Source of the DNA: Lepidostoma basale
Lineage: Eukaryota > Arthropoda > Insecta > Trichoptera > Lepidostomatidae
Direction: 5' to 3'
Assembly (NCBI GenBank): GCA_022606425.2
Contig: JAHDVF020001468.1
Span: 1,426,001 to 1,490,000, forward strand
DNA: 64,000 bases
Part shown: positions 1 through 11,617 of the stretch, piece after piece
How positions within the stretch are numbered: position 1 is the first letter of the stretch
Layout of the letters: each line of letters starts with the position of its first letter
Made by a program: the position numbers and the translations under genes
The notes under the pieces: generated by a model
What the model saw: the letters and a program-made list of their open reading frames with translations, nothing else
What the model was told of the DNA's origin: nothing
Database searches by the model: none

Positions 1-60
1 AAGAGATGGATCGACAGCTGGGAGTCGACCTCGTAGGAGGCCAATTTCTTAAGAAACAAA
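1..60 (+). mobile_element. LINE family C 3' end scrap at the window edge
   Basis: Reads KRWIDSWESTS, the end of the GRPPKRW(I/K)DSWESTSQE signature of family C (compare 34740 and 11985 on the minus strand). Cut by the window start. Confidence 0.55.
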
Positions 61-780
61 CAATTGCCAACATTTAAAATTTGTTTAATTCATTCAAACG
101 CTAATTCTTAAATATATATAATATCCTGAAACATGAAAAAATTTACTTATTTCACTTTCAAAAATAACCGCTCATAAATTGAATCCAGCTATTCTATAAT
201 ACAAAGTTTCGACCACTTTCAATAACTCTCTGATCTATTCCTGTTTCGATATTTTTAAAAACAGAATGATGTTTGAACATCTGTTTTTTATTGTTCTTTC
301 AGATAAAGGATGAGCTTCCATAAATGAAGATGGACACGAAGATGTGGATATTTTATTTTTAAACCTGAAATAAATTAAATCATCAAAAACTCATTGAGAA
401 CATTTATCAAGAATACTTATTTTATATATTTTTTTATTAACTATCACGCCGTTTATCCGTAAGGTTGTGGAGAGAAAACGAACCGCAATCCTCTTTCCTA
501 ACATGCTTCTCGTGCATGCACGGTTATATTTATATTTATTTTTTTATTGTTTTAATCGTACCATATTTTCCCCGGTCTTCTTCAATTTTATGCTTCATTC
601 ATATTATCAACACATTATTACATTCTTTATACACTTACGTGAAAAGGAAGCGGCCGATACTAAACTCTTGCGAAACTCTACATTACGTTTATTTTGTTTT
701 CTTTTATGAAAACCGTTTTTGATCATTTTATTTATTAAACGTTCATCTATCTGCTTTTCATCATCAGTATTTTGTAACAC
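61..780. other. AT-rich stretch without identified gene
   Basis: Overlapping short frames on both strands (465-722, 607-903) have no recognisable protein features. 442-520 (TATCACGCCGTTTATCCGTA) looks like a very decayed LINE family A 3' terminus on the minus strand. Confidence 0.4.
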
Positions 781-821
781 CTGATGATGCCAACATCGGT
801 TGGTGAAACAGCTGTCCCGAC
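781..821 (+). ncRNA. hammerhead-like core without helix I
   Basis: CTGATGA (781-787), extra T, helix II (G)CCAAC/GTTGG(T), GAA (805-807), self-complementary ACAGCTGT (808-815) and C (816). Core and helices II and III are fine, but the flanks AACAC and CCGAC do not pair, so a working helix I is absent. Confidence 0.4.
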
Positions 822-1086
822 AATTTTGTAAAATTTTATAATAGATAAACTTAGGGCGTGTCCATTTGTTTTGTCTTAAAATATAAACTGTCCACTTACT
901 CAATCAATAGCCTTAGTGCAAAAAAACACCCTCAACTCAATATTTCCATCTAAAAATCCGTTCAAAATGTAACCCATTGATATGTCTATCGTTATCTCCC
1001 TAGTACTAGCCAAATTAACTAACACGTGTTATACATGTTTCTAGGTTCTTGCACTCAGTGTGTAATCATTTTGGTTAGTTTATATC

Positions 1087-1132
1087 GTTCTCCCGATGAT
1101 GAAGGTGTAAGCCTTCGAAACATGTCGAGAAT
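1087..1132 (+). ncRNA. hammerhead-like fold with one core change
   Basis: Helix I GTTCTC/GAGAAT (1087-1092, 1127-1132; six pairs, one G-U). Core CCGATGA (1093-1099) differs from CTGANGA at U4. Then an extra T, helix II GAAGG/CCTTC (1101-1105, 1112-1116), GAA, self-complementary ACATGT (1120-1125) and C (1126). The fold is excellent but the U4-to-C change probably weakens or abolishes cleavage. Confidence 0.5.
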
Positions 1133-1220
1133 AATAAACCCAAAAGTAGAAATAACAGTATTTTAATTCATAAAAAAATCGTCAATTTTGTAAAATTTTA
1201 ATAAATAAACTGATATTATA

Positions 1221-2008
1221 ACTAACTAACCATCACGCCGTCTCCCCGAAGGGGTAGGCAGAAAGAATGGACTGCCACACTTTTCTTTCCCGACATATTT
1301 CTCTCGCTTCCTCAACATTCATACATCGTGTCATGCACGCGCGTCGATTTCTCTGACTCCTCACATGGCCGACATTCAATATTTGATTTATTTTTATTTG
1401 GTAGAAGAACACCATTGTGCACTCCCATTCTAGCTTTTTTGGATAGGTTTTTGTTTGCGATGACAACTTTAAGTGCACCATTCACATTGTTGCCTGCCCC
1501 AACCCTTCTTTCAATATCCCTCTCCACTCGCCCATCTCTTGTAAACATACTACCTAAATACACGAACTCAACTACTTGCTCCAAATTTTCACCATTTACG
1601 CTAATGTTGCAGACTGTCATGGTTTCTTCCTTTTCAAAAAGCATTACTTTGGACTTATTAACATTCATCATCAGATCATTTCGCATGCATACCTCATACA
1701 TACAATTCACCAGTACTTGTAGTTCATGCTCGTTGTCTGCAAGTAGGACAGCGTCATCCGCATACAAGAGATAGCTTACTGACACTCCGCTCATTTGGCA
1801 CCTTCATCTAACCCTTTCAGCTCTTTCATACATTTGTCCATATACAGATTAAATAACCACGGGGACATTACGCAACCCTGTTTCACACCTTTATTGATAT
1901 CAAACCAGGCTGTAAGATCAGTGCTTTCCGTGTATATCGACTAAAATTGCCGTGATCAGTTTTGTACTTATTCCATATTCAGACAATATTTTCCACAACT
2001 TTTCTCTA
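1221..2008 (-). mobile_element. LINE family A, 3' part with reverse transcriptase remnant
   Basis: Longest family A copy. The minus strand encodes VSYLLYADDAVLLADNEHEL (RT catalytic YADD), NVNKSKVMLFEKEE, FVYLGSMFTRDGRVERDIER and NGALKVVIANKNLSKKAR. Frameshifts then lead to RRACMTRCMNVEEAREICRE and SAYPFGETA. The 3' end carries a TTAG-type tail (TTAGTTAG read on the minus strand). RTE-like by overall look. Broken by frameshifts; the upstream RT part (1800-2008) is in another frame. Confidence 0.85.
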
Positions 2009-2755
2009 TTAACGTATCAATATTATAACAGTGTTCCAAATTAAATTGTTAATATGTTGTTAAGAAAAATATATTGCTGATTATCCGGCCAAGAATAATG
2101 GATACATTTTTGATAAGTTCACACCTTTGGTTAAATTATTTCATTACATTATTTCGATTAAACACGTGATAAAATGTGAAATTAAGATCCTGGCTAAGCG
2201 ATAGCAGTCCAGAAAACAGCCTGTTAACAGTCCTTTTGATTTATATGACAGTACAGATGTTTTATCTTCGCACACAAAGCACTTCTCCCGTATTGATGAC
2301 AGTGCGCATGGAAGAGGTTTAACTTTGTGTGAGAACATCATCTGTGCTCGCTGAGACAAAAGTTATGTCTCTTAGAAACTTTATATCAATTTGTAATATG
2401 TCCCTTTTATTATCCTCTGTCGAAACGTACTTATTTTTTTATCGATCACAAATCATAGTTTTATGTCGGTATGATATGTTTTCAATAACTTTTTTTTTTA
2501 TGTCTTACTTTTATTATAAGATTCTCTCATTTTGTCTCATGTGTGTGGCCTCTGCACCTATCGGTAGTAAAGGGGAGTCAGTACAACCAAACAACCGGAA
2601 ATTGATAAATCAACATGTAGCCCTTGCGAATTAACAATCAATATACTTACTTCCGATATACTCGTATGCATTATCCATCGGTGATATCGTGTCATCGCGT
2701 AATATGCACTATTTACTTTTTTATATCATATTAAAACCGCTTGAGTACTTCTACT
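2009..2755. other. unassigned sequence
   Basis: Nothing recognisable. Short frames at 2144-2359 (minus) and 2329-2634 (plus) lack conserved features. Confidence 0.4.
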
Positions 2756-2762
2756 TATTATT

Positions 2763-2794
2763 GACCGGTTTCGATACCTTCGTATCTTTATCAG
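2763..2794 (-). ncRNA. decayed hammerhead-like motif
   Basis: On the minus strand: CTGATAA (G8 changed to A), extra A, helix II GATAC/GTATC, GAA, ACCGGT, C. Helix I does not pair. Probably inactive. Confidence 0.35.
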
Positions 2795-2934
2795 GCAATT
2801 ACTGATCTTATAATGTACAACCACAAATTTAATGGTATCAATTTTCTTAGTTTTAATATGTATTTATAGCATTAAGCATAATTAAGATACATGAACGAAA
2901 GAATAGAAAAATAATGGTGAAGAAATAATGAAAT

Positions 2935-3010
2935 GTGGAGAAGCGAGAGAAATATGTCAGGAGAGAACAGTGTGGCGGTCCATTATTTCTGTGTATTCTT
3001 TCAGAGAGAC
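2935..3010 (+). mobile_element. LINE family A, short 3' scrap
   Basis: About 75 bases matching the REICQERTVWRSI...AYP stretch near the family A stop codon, then lost. Confidence 0.6.
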
Positions 3011-3455
3011 CATTGTACCCTTAGTTAGCATAGCGGATTATGTTCTTGTATCTTCAATATTCTCAAAGATTCTCCTCATCTTCTTCTATATTTAATGTAA
3101 TTTTTTTTCTATAAGCATAAATTCAGTTTTAGATCTTTAAGTGATAAATTTTATTATTTTATACGTGTTTAATCTTGCTATGAAGGGAGGATCAAAGTGA
3201 ATCTGTATCTATTGATAGTAAATTTATTTTAAAAACTAATTATACAATATATAGATATTCGCATGCAATAATACATTACGCAAGCAACCATAAATATACT
3301 CGTATTTTCAGTTTATTGTATCGGAATAATATTAATAATTTTTATTTTGCAATTGTGTGCCGTATCTCGAAGCATTGTCAATAATAATAATAATACTGAT
3401 ATCTAAACTTTCGTATGAAGCACTTAATTTGTAAGACTGAAACAGTTTATTCTCT

Positions 3456-3495
3456 CACCCTGACGAAGCTCCGGCGGGAGCGAAACCGGTTGGTG
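3456..3495 (+). ncRNA. hammerhead ribozyme fold, consensus core
   Basis: Helix I CACC (3456-3459) pairs with GGTG (3492-3495). CTGACGA at 3460-3466, one extra A, helix II GCTCC/GGAGC (3468-3472, 3477-3481) with loop GGCG, GAA (3482-3484), self-complementary ACCGGT (3485-3490), T at the cleavage position (3491). Every conserved core residue is present. No open frame of an autonomous element surrounds it. Confidence 0.58.
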
Positions 3496-4139
3496 TTACC
3501 AAATAAATTGGTTTTTATACAAATACTAAAAGTGTATTATTATTTATTTAATACTGATATTGTTTATTTAAATATATTATGCTCTGTTTCGCCCTTTATC
3601 GCGATTATTTATTAAACAAGAATTGGTGTCATGTATTATTATATTAACATGATAACAATATTAATGATGAGAGAGCAATATAATGAGGTGTTACGTAATA
3701 ATGAGTGAAATAGAGCAAACTATAATTTTCTTATAATATTAAAGAAAAGTTGTCAGCCGTCCCAAGGCTTAAAGAACCTTGAGATGACTCACATTTTTTA
3801 GGTCGTACTAATATTTAATACTCTCCATTCGCATTCGCAAAAACTTGGTAGTTTGTTAGCGGATCTTTAAAAACGGACGCGAAATAAACGCGAACAGAAC
3901 TCTAAATGAAACCGCACAGAAATTTTCCTCGCCGTTTTGGTTTTTGTGGATGTGTAAATTAAATTGCTTATTGCATATTTTACATAAACGCCGTACTCGG
4001 TTAGCGGAAATGGAGATTTATCTGGTGAGCCCTATAGAGGCGTAGTGGCGCAGCAACAATACAAAAATACTTGAAATCATTGTCTTCTTTCATTTCTTTT
4101 AATTTAAGTTATTAAAAAATAACCAATTGGGTTATAAGG

Positions 4140-4235
4140 TTAATATATAATATAATAATAAATTGGATGATTTATAGAGCGCCATTTTTATGAATTAATC
4201 ATCTCAAGGGCGCGCTGTAGCTCCATTTTATGAAC
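4140..4235 (-). mobile_element. LINE family F 3' UTR remnant
   Basis: Complement of AGCGCGCCCTTGAGATGATT, AATGGCGCTCTATAAATCAT and an AATTTATTATTA tail, as at 16218-16275 and 63294. Only the UTR is left. Confidence 0.7.
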
Positions 4236-4253
4236 TAGTTGAAGATAAATATT

Positions 4254-4425
4254 TTAGTTAAAGTGAACATTTTGGTTCAGAATAAAGATTTTGTTTAAAA
4301 TAAACATTTTGTTAAAAATATTTAAAAAAATTTAAATGAATGTGTTGTTAAGAATAAACATTTTTGTAAAAAATAAACATACAGTTGAAAATAAACATTT
4401 TGTCAAAATAAACAAGGTTGTTTAC
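4254..4425. repeat. degenerate short tandem repeat
   Basis: About eight diverged units like AAAATAAACATTTTGT in a row. No coding content. Confidence 0.65.
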
Positions 4426-4589
4426 ATCTTACATATTAATGTATTATTTTTCAGATTTATTTTAAATTGAAGGTTTTAAACGTACTTGAGTTATGTTGGT
4501 AGGTCATTGTAATGTTTTAGTTATTTGTATAATATCCTTGATTTGTCTATGTTTATGCATTCGGTAAATGATATATGTTTCAATTTCTG

Positions 4590-4800
4590 GTCCAGTGTCT
4601 CTACGCCCTATTTTTTTATTAGTTACCGTGTTAATGGCAATCTAGTTTTATATGTATAATATATCTTTGGATTTGTTATAGTAATAACCTTTCTTCATCT
4701 TTCCCTTGTTATTGCGGTGGAAGGTTTGTCTGACTTTGTGTGATTTCCAGAACCACCGGGTGTTATAGTTTCAGTAACACCATACATGGGGCCACTTTCT
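4590..4800. repeat. dispersed repeat of unknown type, copy 1
   Basis: Shares GTGTTAATGGCA(A/T)TCTAGT, a CTTG(T/C)(T/C)A(T/C)TG segment and CCGGGTGTTATA with 6055-6195. Probably a decayed transposon. No ends or ORFs seen. Confidence 0.5.
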
Positions 4801-5079
4801 TTGTCCCCTGAATCATGGTAAATCCAGCTAAGTATGCGGTTAAAAAAAAATTACAAAATTTTGCATTATAACACAAGATTCCCCCTGTCCCTATAATAAT
4901 ATATACTAGCAGTTGATGAATATTATTTATCCCATAATAATAATAGCAAAACAAAATAGATGTAGAACGCAACATTTATTATCAAAGAACTACAATAGAT
5001 ACATTTTAAATTAAATAATTAATCAATAACATTACTATTTTATTTTGAGTGTCAATAGTTTCTAGATTTTTCAATAATT

Positions 5080-5440
5080 TCGTTACTGCATTTTAAACTT
5101 GTAGGTAAGATCCCTTGGTTGCGAAGCTTTGCTTTCCATATATGTTATCATCATCATCATCCTAAGCTCGACAGCCCTGGGTGGGCCTTGGCTGAATCCA
5201 GGAGCTTCCTCCATTCTTGTCTGTTTGATGCCCCCATTCTCCAATTTCTCACTTGCAACACCGATGCATCCGTGTTGACACTGTCCATCCATCGCATTTT
5301 GGGCCTTCCTGGTCTTCTACGTCCCTGTGGTACTGAGAGCGTGAGGCGTTTTGTAGGGTTGTCGTCCATTCTGATTATGTGACCAGCCTATCTCAAGCGT
5401 CCTACTTTGATGGATCTGATCCACATATGTTATACGTGAG
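5080..5440 (-). mobile_element. LINE family B 3' end
   Basis: Minus strand: RMDDNPTKRLTLSVPQGRRR, PGRPKMRWMDSVNTDASVLQ, VRNWRMGASNRQEWRKLLDS and AKAHPGLSSLG, then a stop. The tail (complement of ATCATCATCATCAT at about 5148-5161) is a GAT repeat, common in RTE-type elements. Nearly identical to 39080-39560. Confidence 0.82.
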
Positions 5441-5552
5441 CTTAAAATTATTGGAGCCATCGTTCTTCATTTCTTTCAGCCTTATTTGTTGTAGTTATAG
5501 AAACGTATTGTAAACAATTGATTTCGATCAGCGGATAAAATTAGAAAAATAG

Positions 5553-5822
5553 TTAATTATGAAATAAAACGATGTTTTTTAACTACTTCCACTTTTGTTT
5601 TTATTTCAACAGCGACCGGTTTCGCCAGGCTCGCTGGCATCGACAGACTGGGAATCGTGCTTGCTGGCATCGAAGACCCAGTCTGTCGATGCCAGCGAGC
5701 CTGGCGAAACCGGCCGCTGTCGAAATAAAGACAAAAGTGGAAGTAGTTAAAAAACATCGTTTTATTTAATTATTATTTAAAATGAACTTCCATCAAGAGA
5801 TTTCAGTAAAATCATTTGATTA
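5553..5822. mobile_element. palindromic element with two opposed hammerhead-like motifs
   Basis: Arms 5553-5653 and 5670-5773 are inverted copies (TGTTTTTTAACTACTTCCAC...). Each arm carries CTGTCGA, extra T, helix II GCCAG/CTGGC, GAA, ACCGGT and helix I CAGT/GCTG: plus strand 5679-5720, minus strand 5610-5650. The only core deviation is A6 to U. In the plus copy helix III is ACCGGC. Right flank ATGAACTTCCATCAAGAGAT is shared with 11618 and 20428. Likely the end region of a Penelope-like element or related retroelement. Confidence 0.65.
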
Positions 5823-6054
5823 ACAAAAAAAAATTATTATTCGTAATAATAATGTTAACCTAAAAATTAAAGATGTGCAAACAAATCACTGATATCATGA
5901 TAATCGTAAATAGAATTTTGAATGAAGGTTTCGCAATTTTGCGCTTCAACATAAGCTACGGCTACATTCGCCAATAATTTCCTTTTAAATATTTACTTAC
6001 TACTATTGTTATGGGACAGAGGGAGTACAATAAGTAATTAAATATTATTATTCT

Positions 6055-6195
6055 TATTCGTGTTAATGGCATTCTAGTATTGTAAAGATCGTCTTAATAG
6101 AGACATATTTTCTATTTCTCTTGCCACTGTGGTGACTTCATGTCTTTTCCAGGAATGCCGGGTGTTATATCTACAACACACGAGGGGGCATTTTC
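6055..6195. repeat. dispersed repeat of unknown type, copy 2
   Basis: Counterpart of 4590-4800: TGTTAATGGCATTCTAGT, TTTCCAGGAATGCCGGGTGT and CACACGAGGGGGCATTTTCC. Class unknown. Confidence 0.5.
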
Positions 6196-6672
6196 CTCGC
6201 ATACAAGAATTCTTATTCATATTGACGAGTTGGAATTTAGTTTGTTTGTTTAAACGGTTTGCAAAATTAATTTAAATTTATTGGCTTATTTTATGATCTG
6301 TAACATGCTACGCCATGAAGAGTTAAGCTTTCGTACATTTCCGTACAGCCCGACTGTAAGCGGGCTGGTACATCGGACTAAGCAGATACCTACCCTCCTT
6401 AATACCCCTACAGCCCGCGGCTTCCCTCAGGATAGATTCCGTGGCTAGGGAATTTTACTTTACGATACGTAATTGCGCTTTCTAGAATTGAGTTTTCTTA
6501 CTTGTGTTTTAGGATGAAATATCTAGAAATTAGTTCATGTTTTTTTTTTAAGACGAGTGGCTTTTGATATTCACATGTTTCATTCCGTGCTTTCTCGTTT
6601 TGTATTTTTTTTTTTCTTTGTTTCTTAAACACTTATGAACAAACTCCATATTCAATAATTAATTTTTTTTTA

Positions 6673-6800
6673 AACTTCTGTTTTCTAGAAGTGTTATTAT
6701 ATTTTATAGGAATGACGTGTTTCGCCTTGCTAAGCATTATTATAGGCCAAGACACATGTCATTCCCATAAAATATAATAATACTTCTAGAAAACAAACGT
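6673..6800. mobile_element. foldback with TTCTAGAAGT arms, copy 1
   Basis: Arms ACTTCTGTTTTCTAGAAGTG and its complement continue through ATTATATTTTATAGGAATGAC. The centre holds GTTTCGCCTTGCTAAGCATT, a decayed hammerhead-like core (complement of AATGCTTAGCAAGGCGAAAC). Further copies or halves: 14305, 17721, 21403, 29320, 43352, 47020. Core changes C3 and G8 imply inactive ribozymes. Confidence 0.6.
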
Positions 6801-8000
6801 TTTCATTCGTATTAATTATTTTGTTTTTTAAATAATAATAATTATTATTTTCATAGTTTTAACTGGAACTCGTCTTTGTTACTCAAATATGGGCACTAAT
6901 GCTGTTGTCCGACATTTCTTTTGTAAATGTTATGATAAATGTTGAGAGTGTTCAGGGAAAAAGGATAATTATTTCCATCAATTTATTATATTTTTTTTAT
7001 TATTATATTATATTTATTATATTTTTATCCCATCAATTATCAGAAATACTATTTGATCTAAGCTGATCTGTATCCTCTCCTATACCTTTGTTTAATGTCT
7101 TACAATTTTGTACTTTGTCTGCGGGTAGAAAAAAAATAGGGTGATGCGATAACATGTGATAAAAAATTGTTACTAAATTTATATTTAAAATAAAATTCCA
7201 TTAGTTTATGCCGAGTCCGTGAAAATACTATATACACCCTCCCGTCCGCCGCTACGCTACCAATGCTCTTTTCTTTTTTGTTTTCAATATGTATAAATGA
7301 AATATTTTTTTCGTTGCATTTGGTATAAAGGTTTATACTAATAAATAAATAAATGAATCGGAATATGCAGATATTAATACCATTCCCGCCTATAATGTGT
7401 TAAAAACGGCCAATATCATAGTATTTTAATAATAATACTCTTAATAATAATACTAGTTACTATTAATAATATTACTAGTTACTCTACTTTTTCTTTTCTT
7501 GTCTTTTTTTTTTTACATTTTAAAATTATATTTCATCTTTAATTATTCATTATCACTAGTACTACTAGTTTTCTCTTTAACTTATCAAAGTGTTACTTTA
7601 TTCTTCTTATATATTTAACCTTATTTCAGTTGTTATGTAATATTTGTGGTAGCATGTAATTGGCCTTGTTTTGTTTTCTCTGTGTGTTCATATTTATATA
7701 CTGTATTTGCTGTTTGTTACCCTCGATAATAAAAATAATAAAATAAAATAAACAATCTTTTGTTGAATTTAAGTAACCTATATAACATTTTTTAAATGTG
7801 TAATCTTAAAATTACTGTTTGTGTTTATTAAAACTTTAGCACTCGCTTTCCTGTGCTAAATTCACCCAGTTAAAATTGTGTTTTCAATTTAATACAAAAG
7901 CTATAAGGGAAATTTATTGAAAACCGTTATAAAATTTGTTTTATTGTGAATAATAAGTGTAAGAAATGTACATCGTAACGAAACGAACAAACTTCAATCC
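6801..8000. other. AT-rich unassigned sequence
   Basis: Poly-T and ATT-rich runs. A small CpG patch at 7225-7262 (CCCTCCCGTCCGCCGCTACG). No gene seen. Confidence 0.4.
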
Positions 8001-8002
8001 GT

Positions 8003-8540
8003 TTTCAATGCAGCAGCACGACTTATAAAAGGTGTTCCAAAAAACTCGCATATTTCACAACATCTAAAAGATCTTCATCGGCTCAAGTGTCCTGAAAGAA
8101 TCCAGTATAAACTATGCTGGACGGTTTTAAAGCGCTTCACGGAATGGCACCAGCCTATATATCTGAACTTTGTGTTGCTGATAGCCCTAACTTGCGGCAA
8201 TCTACGCTTCGATCAGCAAACTCCTCGGCAATAGGCAGATTAGTTGAGCCAAAGCGCAACCCCCGGACAAATTTCGGAGATCGGGCCTTCGCAGTGGCAG
8301 GTCCGTCCGCCTGGAATATGCTTCCTGCACGCCTCAGATGCATTGACAATCCGACAGACTTTAAATCTCACCTAAAAACCCACCTTTTCAAAATATCCCA
8401 TAAAATGTAAACAACGGTTATCTGATTGCTGGTGTCACATTCAGCTCTCATGACTAAAAACATTGTCAAAGCGCCCTTGAGGTGAGCTATTCACGAAAAC
8501 GGCGCTATACAAATTAGCCTAATTTATTATTATTATTATA
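8003..8540 (+). mobile_element. LINE family F (L2-like) 3' end
   Basis: Encodes NKLQSVFNAAARLIKGVPK, HLKDLHRLKCPERIQYKLCW, LKALHGMAPAYISELCVADS, RSANSSAIGRLVEPKRNPRT and FAVAGPSAWNMLPARLR, then LKTHLFKISHKM and a stop at 8410. The 3' UTR has AAGCGCCCTTGAGGTGAG, CGGCGCTATACAAATTA and an ATT-repeat tail. This C-terminal pattern (FNAAARLI, ERI..KL, LHG.AP.Y) is typical of L2/CR1-type elements. Confidence 0.83.
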
Positions 8541-9380
8541 TGTACACACGCTATGCGCGCGCGACATTCGCGACAGGAATGAATTCGCGCGTCACTGGTC
8601 ACTCTGTATCCATCACCGTGCGACGAGTAGTATTCAAAGATTTTATTTGGCTGTTGTTTTTCTCCGAGATTTTATGAAACACGTGTCTGGAATCCCCCCC
8701 AAGAATTCCGCTCGTAAATCCGCTGTAAATGAATGCAAAATGTTTTGCCTCGACTGATTATACAGATGCGACAAACGAATTCTTCAAGCCGCGATTGTGA
8801 AGCTTGAGTTATCTCGGCCATTCAAGACCCGTGTCGTAATTTGTACTTTGCGCGAGTTTCAGAATTCGGCTCCTCGAAGTGTTAATAACTCGCCCCTTTA
8901 AACGAATGAACCCTTATTAGAATACCCTCACTGATCTCGTCGAATCTACATGTGATTTTCTGCTCGGGTTATCCTTCAGTTACTGTCGGATCTGTTTGGT
9001 AACGTTTTAAGAGTACTTTTCAGTGGCTGGTGTGATTTTTTTTGCTCTTCGCTGAGTGGTTAATTTTTAAAGCAGATACTCTCAAAATCATAGAAATAAA
9101 CATTTAACTACATATTTTAATGCGCGAAATAAAATCATAAATATAATTATCTTCCTTTAATGTTTCTATTTACAATAATTATAAATATTTTATAAAATAA
9201 ATAACTTTTTTAAAGCTTTTGAGGGTCCACTCAACCGTATTTTAATCCTTTCACGTAGTATTCTTTTTATAATTTTGAATTTGTAGCAGGTGTACTCGTA
9301 TAAGTGTGAACAAGAAATAAAATTTTCGGTATTTAATAGCGATTCTTCCGACTTCTAACATGGCCGAGATTTAAAATTCA
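8541..9380. other. non-repetitive stretch with a CpG-rich part
   Basis: 8545-8960 is richer in CpG than its surroundings (CTATGCGCGCGCGACATTCG) and shows no transposon signature. It could be a regulatory element or a non-coding first exon of a neighbouring gene, but no splice or coding evidence supports this. Confidence 0.3.
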
Positions 9381-9385
9381 ATTAA

Positions 9386-9846
9386 GGGGTTACACCACCC
9401 TGAAATCAGAGGAGATCAAAAGGAATCAGAGGACATCACAGCAACAATAGAAGATCTCATGTACGGTTCAGGAATCCCCGACTAAATATAATTAAAAAGA
9501 AATATTTTATTGAAAGACACCATACTTTTATATCTATTGCGTTTTTTCTCGAAACTACTTTTTGAGAACGGTGTACACGATATTTCCCGATCTAATTACC
9601 CGGTTTGGTTGAAATTTACAATAGTAATTTTTCAAAATATTATCTACAATGTGACGTAGGCTTTTTTTTGATTGGGTGTCATGTTCAAAAGTTGTAAAAA
9701 AATTTAACTCAAAATTTTAATGAATTTTTTTTTTTTTGTAAACAGCTGCCATTTCTACGAAAAAAAAATCCACATCCCTACGTCACTCGATAGCTATTAC
9801 AAATTTTAATAATAAACTATTTGTTTTGTAAAGATGGTGTAACCCC
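9386..9846. mobile_element. TTAA-flanked MITE
   Basis: 461 bp between two TTAA sites (9382-9385, 9847-9850) with inverted ends GGGGTTACACCA and TGGTGTAACCCC. TTAA targets point to piggyBac or Kolobok superfamilies. The interior has no usable ORF. Confidence 0.78.
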
Positions 9847-9965
9847 TTAATTTGTTCATGCCATGTTTTACTTAGTCTTTCTTAACTTCGCAATCCATTC
9901 ACATCGTTAACGTAATTTTTTTTATCTATTATTTCTTCATCAATGTGTTCCATATGTCCAAATCA

Positions 9966-10380
9966 ACAACAAACCATCACGCCGTTTCTCCGAAGGGGTA
10001 GACAGACAGAATGGACCGCCACACTACTCGATTCTGACACGTCTCTAGCATCCTCCACATTACACGCACGTCGATTCTTTAGACTTCTAACATGGCTGAC
10101 CCTTAAAGTTTTCTAGTCATGTCAAGTTTTTCTTGGTCTCCCACGGTTCCGTACTCCATTCACACCGTTAACGTACACTTTCTTAACCATTTTTCCTTCA
10201 TCCATGCGTTCCATATGTTCAAACCAACGAAGTGATCTTTTCATAGTTTTGTTCGTAATACTTTCTTCCGCTCTACTTTCCTTCCTTATATCAAGCATTT
10301 GATATTTTGTCGTACATCGTTTGAACACATATACGTCTTAGGGATCTCACCTCTACCGAATTTATTCTGCTATCATCCTT
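9966..10380 (-). mobile_element. LINE family A 3' fragment
   Basis: Minus strand reads SRAEESITNKTMKRSLRWFE, HMERMDEGKMVKKVYVNGVN and GRPRKT. After a frameshift it reaches the 3' terminus CACGCCG(T) (complement) at 9978. Truncated at 5'. Confidence 0.8.
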
Positions 10381-10439
10381 CTTCTGCCAGTTGCTAAGAA
10401 CAGCGATCCATTCTTTATACTTTCTTCCACTCTAGATTC

Positions 10440-10905
10440 CTTCCTGATATCATCATTTGAAATTCTTCTTTTTCTTCTTCGATGGCCCTACAGCCCATAT
10501 CGAGCCTTAGCCTCCAGTATTCTTCGCCTCCAACTCCTCCTGTCCTCCGCTTCGACCCTCCAATCTGACATTCGTAACAATTTCGCCCCATCTCTCCCAA
10601 CTTCATCGTCTTCTTGGTCGTCCAATTGGTCTTCTACCACCTGGGTGCCACTCCAACAATATTTTTGGGGTTCGCGATGACGGCATCCTCTGCACGTGAC
10701 CGGCCTTTCTTAGTCTATTCAGTCTGGGAGCTTTGTAAATATAGTACAGCTCGTCATTATGCCGCACTCTCCAGCCTTCACCGTCATTCACAGGTCCCAG
10801 AATTCTGCGCAGCACCCTTCTCTCAAAAGTATCCAATCGCTCTGCGGATTCCACTGTCATTGTCCACGCCTCACACCCGTAGGTCACTACTGTCCGGATG
10901 ATTGA
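10440..10905 (-). mobile_element. LINE 3' end related to family B
   Basis: Minus strand: MTYGCEAWTMTVESAERLDT, ERRVLRRILGPVNDGEGWRV, YYIYKAPRLNRLRKAGHVQR and GGRRPIGRPRRRW. After a frameshift comes a degraded terminus at 10415-10606. Same architecture as family B but clearly diverged. Confidence 0.78.
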
Positions 10906-11617
10906 TACAGGTGATTTTGGTTTTCCACTGTACGTTTCTTGAAATTATTAAGTGTATTTTATCTAAAATTAATTTCCATTGTTTATGACGACACGATTAT
11001 TCAGTTTATCAAGCACAAAATTGATTATTTTGAATGTTACGAGCGTAAAAGGCGTTTTTCGGATTTTATGTTAGAGAAACGTTTTATCTTGTTTACTCTA
11101 AATATGTTACATTTAAATTATATTTCCCACGGCCACTGACGTCCTGATTAAATTATTGTTCGGTCGCCAAATACAATTTCTCGTTTCACTATGTTCGCAA
11201 AACAAAGCTTATTTTTCTTTCTACTGGCTTTATCTACGCGTGTGTGAATAATTTGTAAATGCTTAAAATGTTTTCCGAGTACTGCCTACTGGATCTCTAC
11301 GTAAACATTGAATATTAAATGTAGTTTTTTTTCTTTTTACATATAATATTGTCATTGCTACGTTATTAAAATTAAATATCTCAACATTTTTGTAAGATGC
11401 TCTATTTAGAGTTGTCTTCGAATCGTGTTTTTTCGCACATTTCTTGTTTGATATTAAGATATTTTCATTATTTAAGTTTAGTATGTTTTAATATTATAAC
11501 ATGTTTCAAGTATATTTTAAATTCATTTAACTTAAAAATAACGTAACTTTAATGGTAAATTTTGCGATATATTTTTTAACAGTAACAATGGGTATACAAA
11601 TGTAAAAGTAATAAGGT
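10906..11617. other. AT-rich unassigned sequence
   Basis: No conserved frame or repeat end recognised. The 66-codon plus frame at 10939 has no features. Confidence 0.4.
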
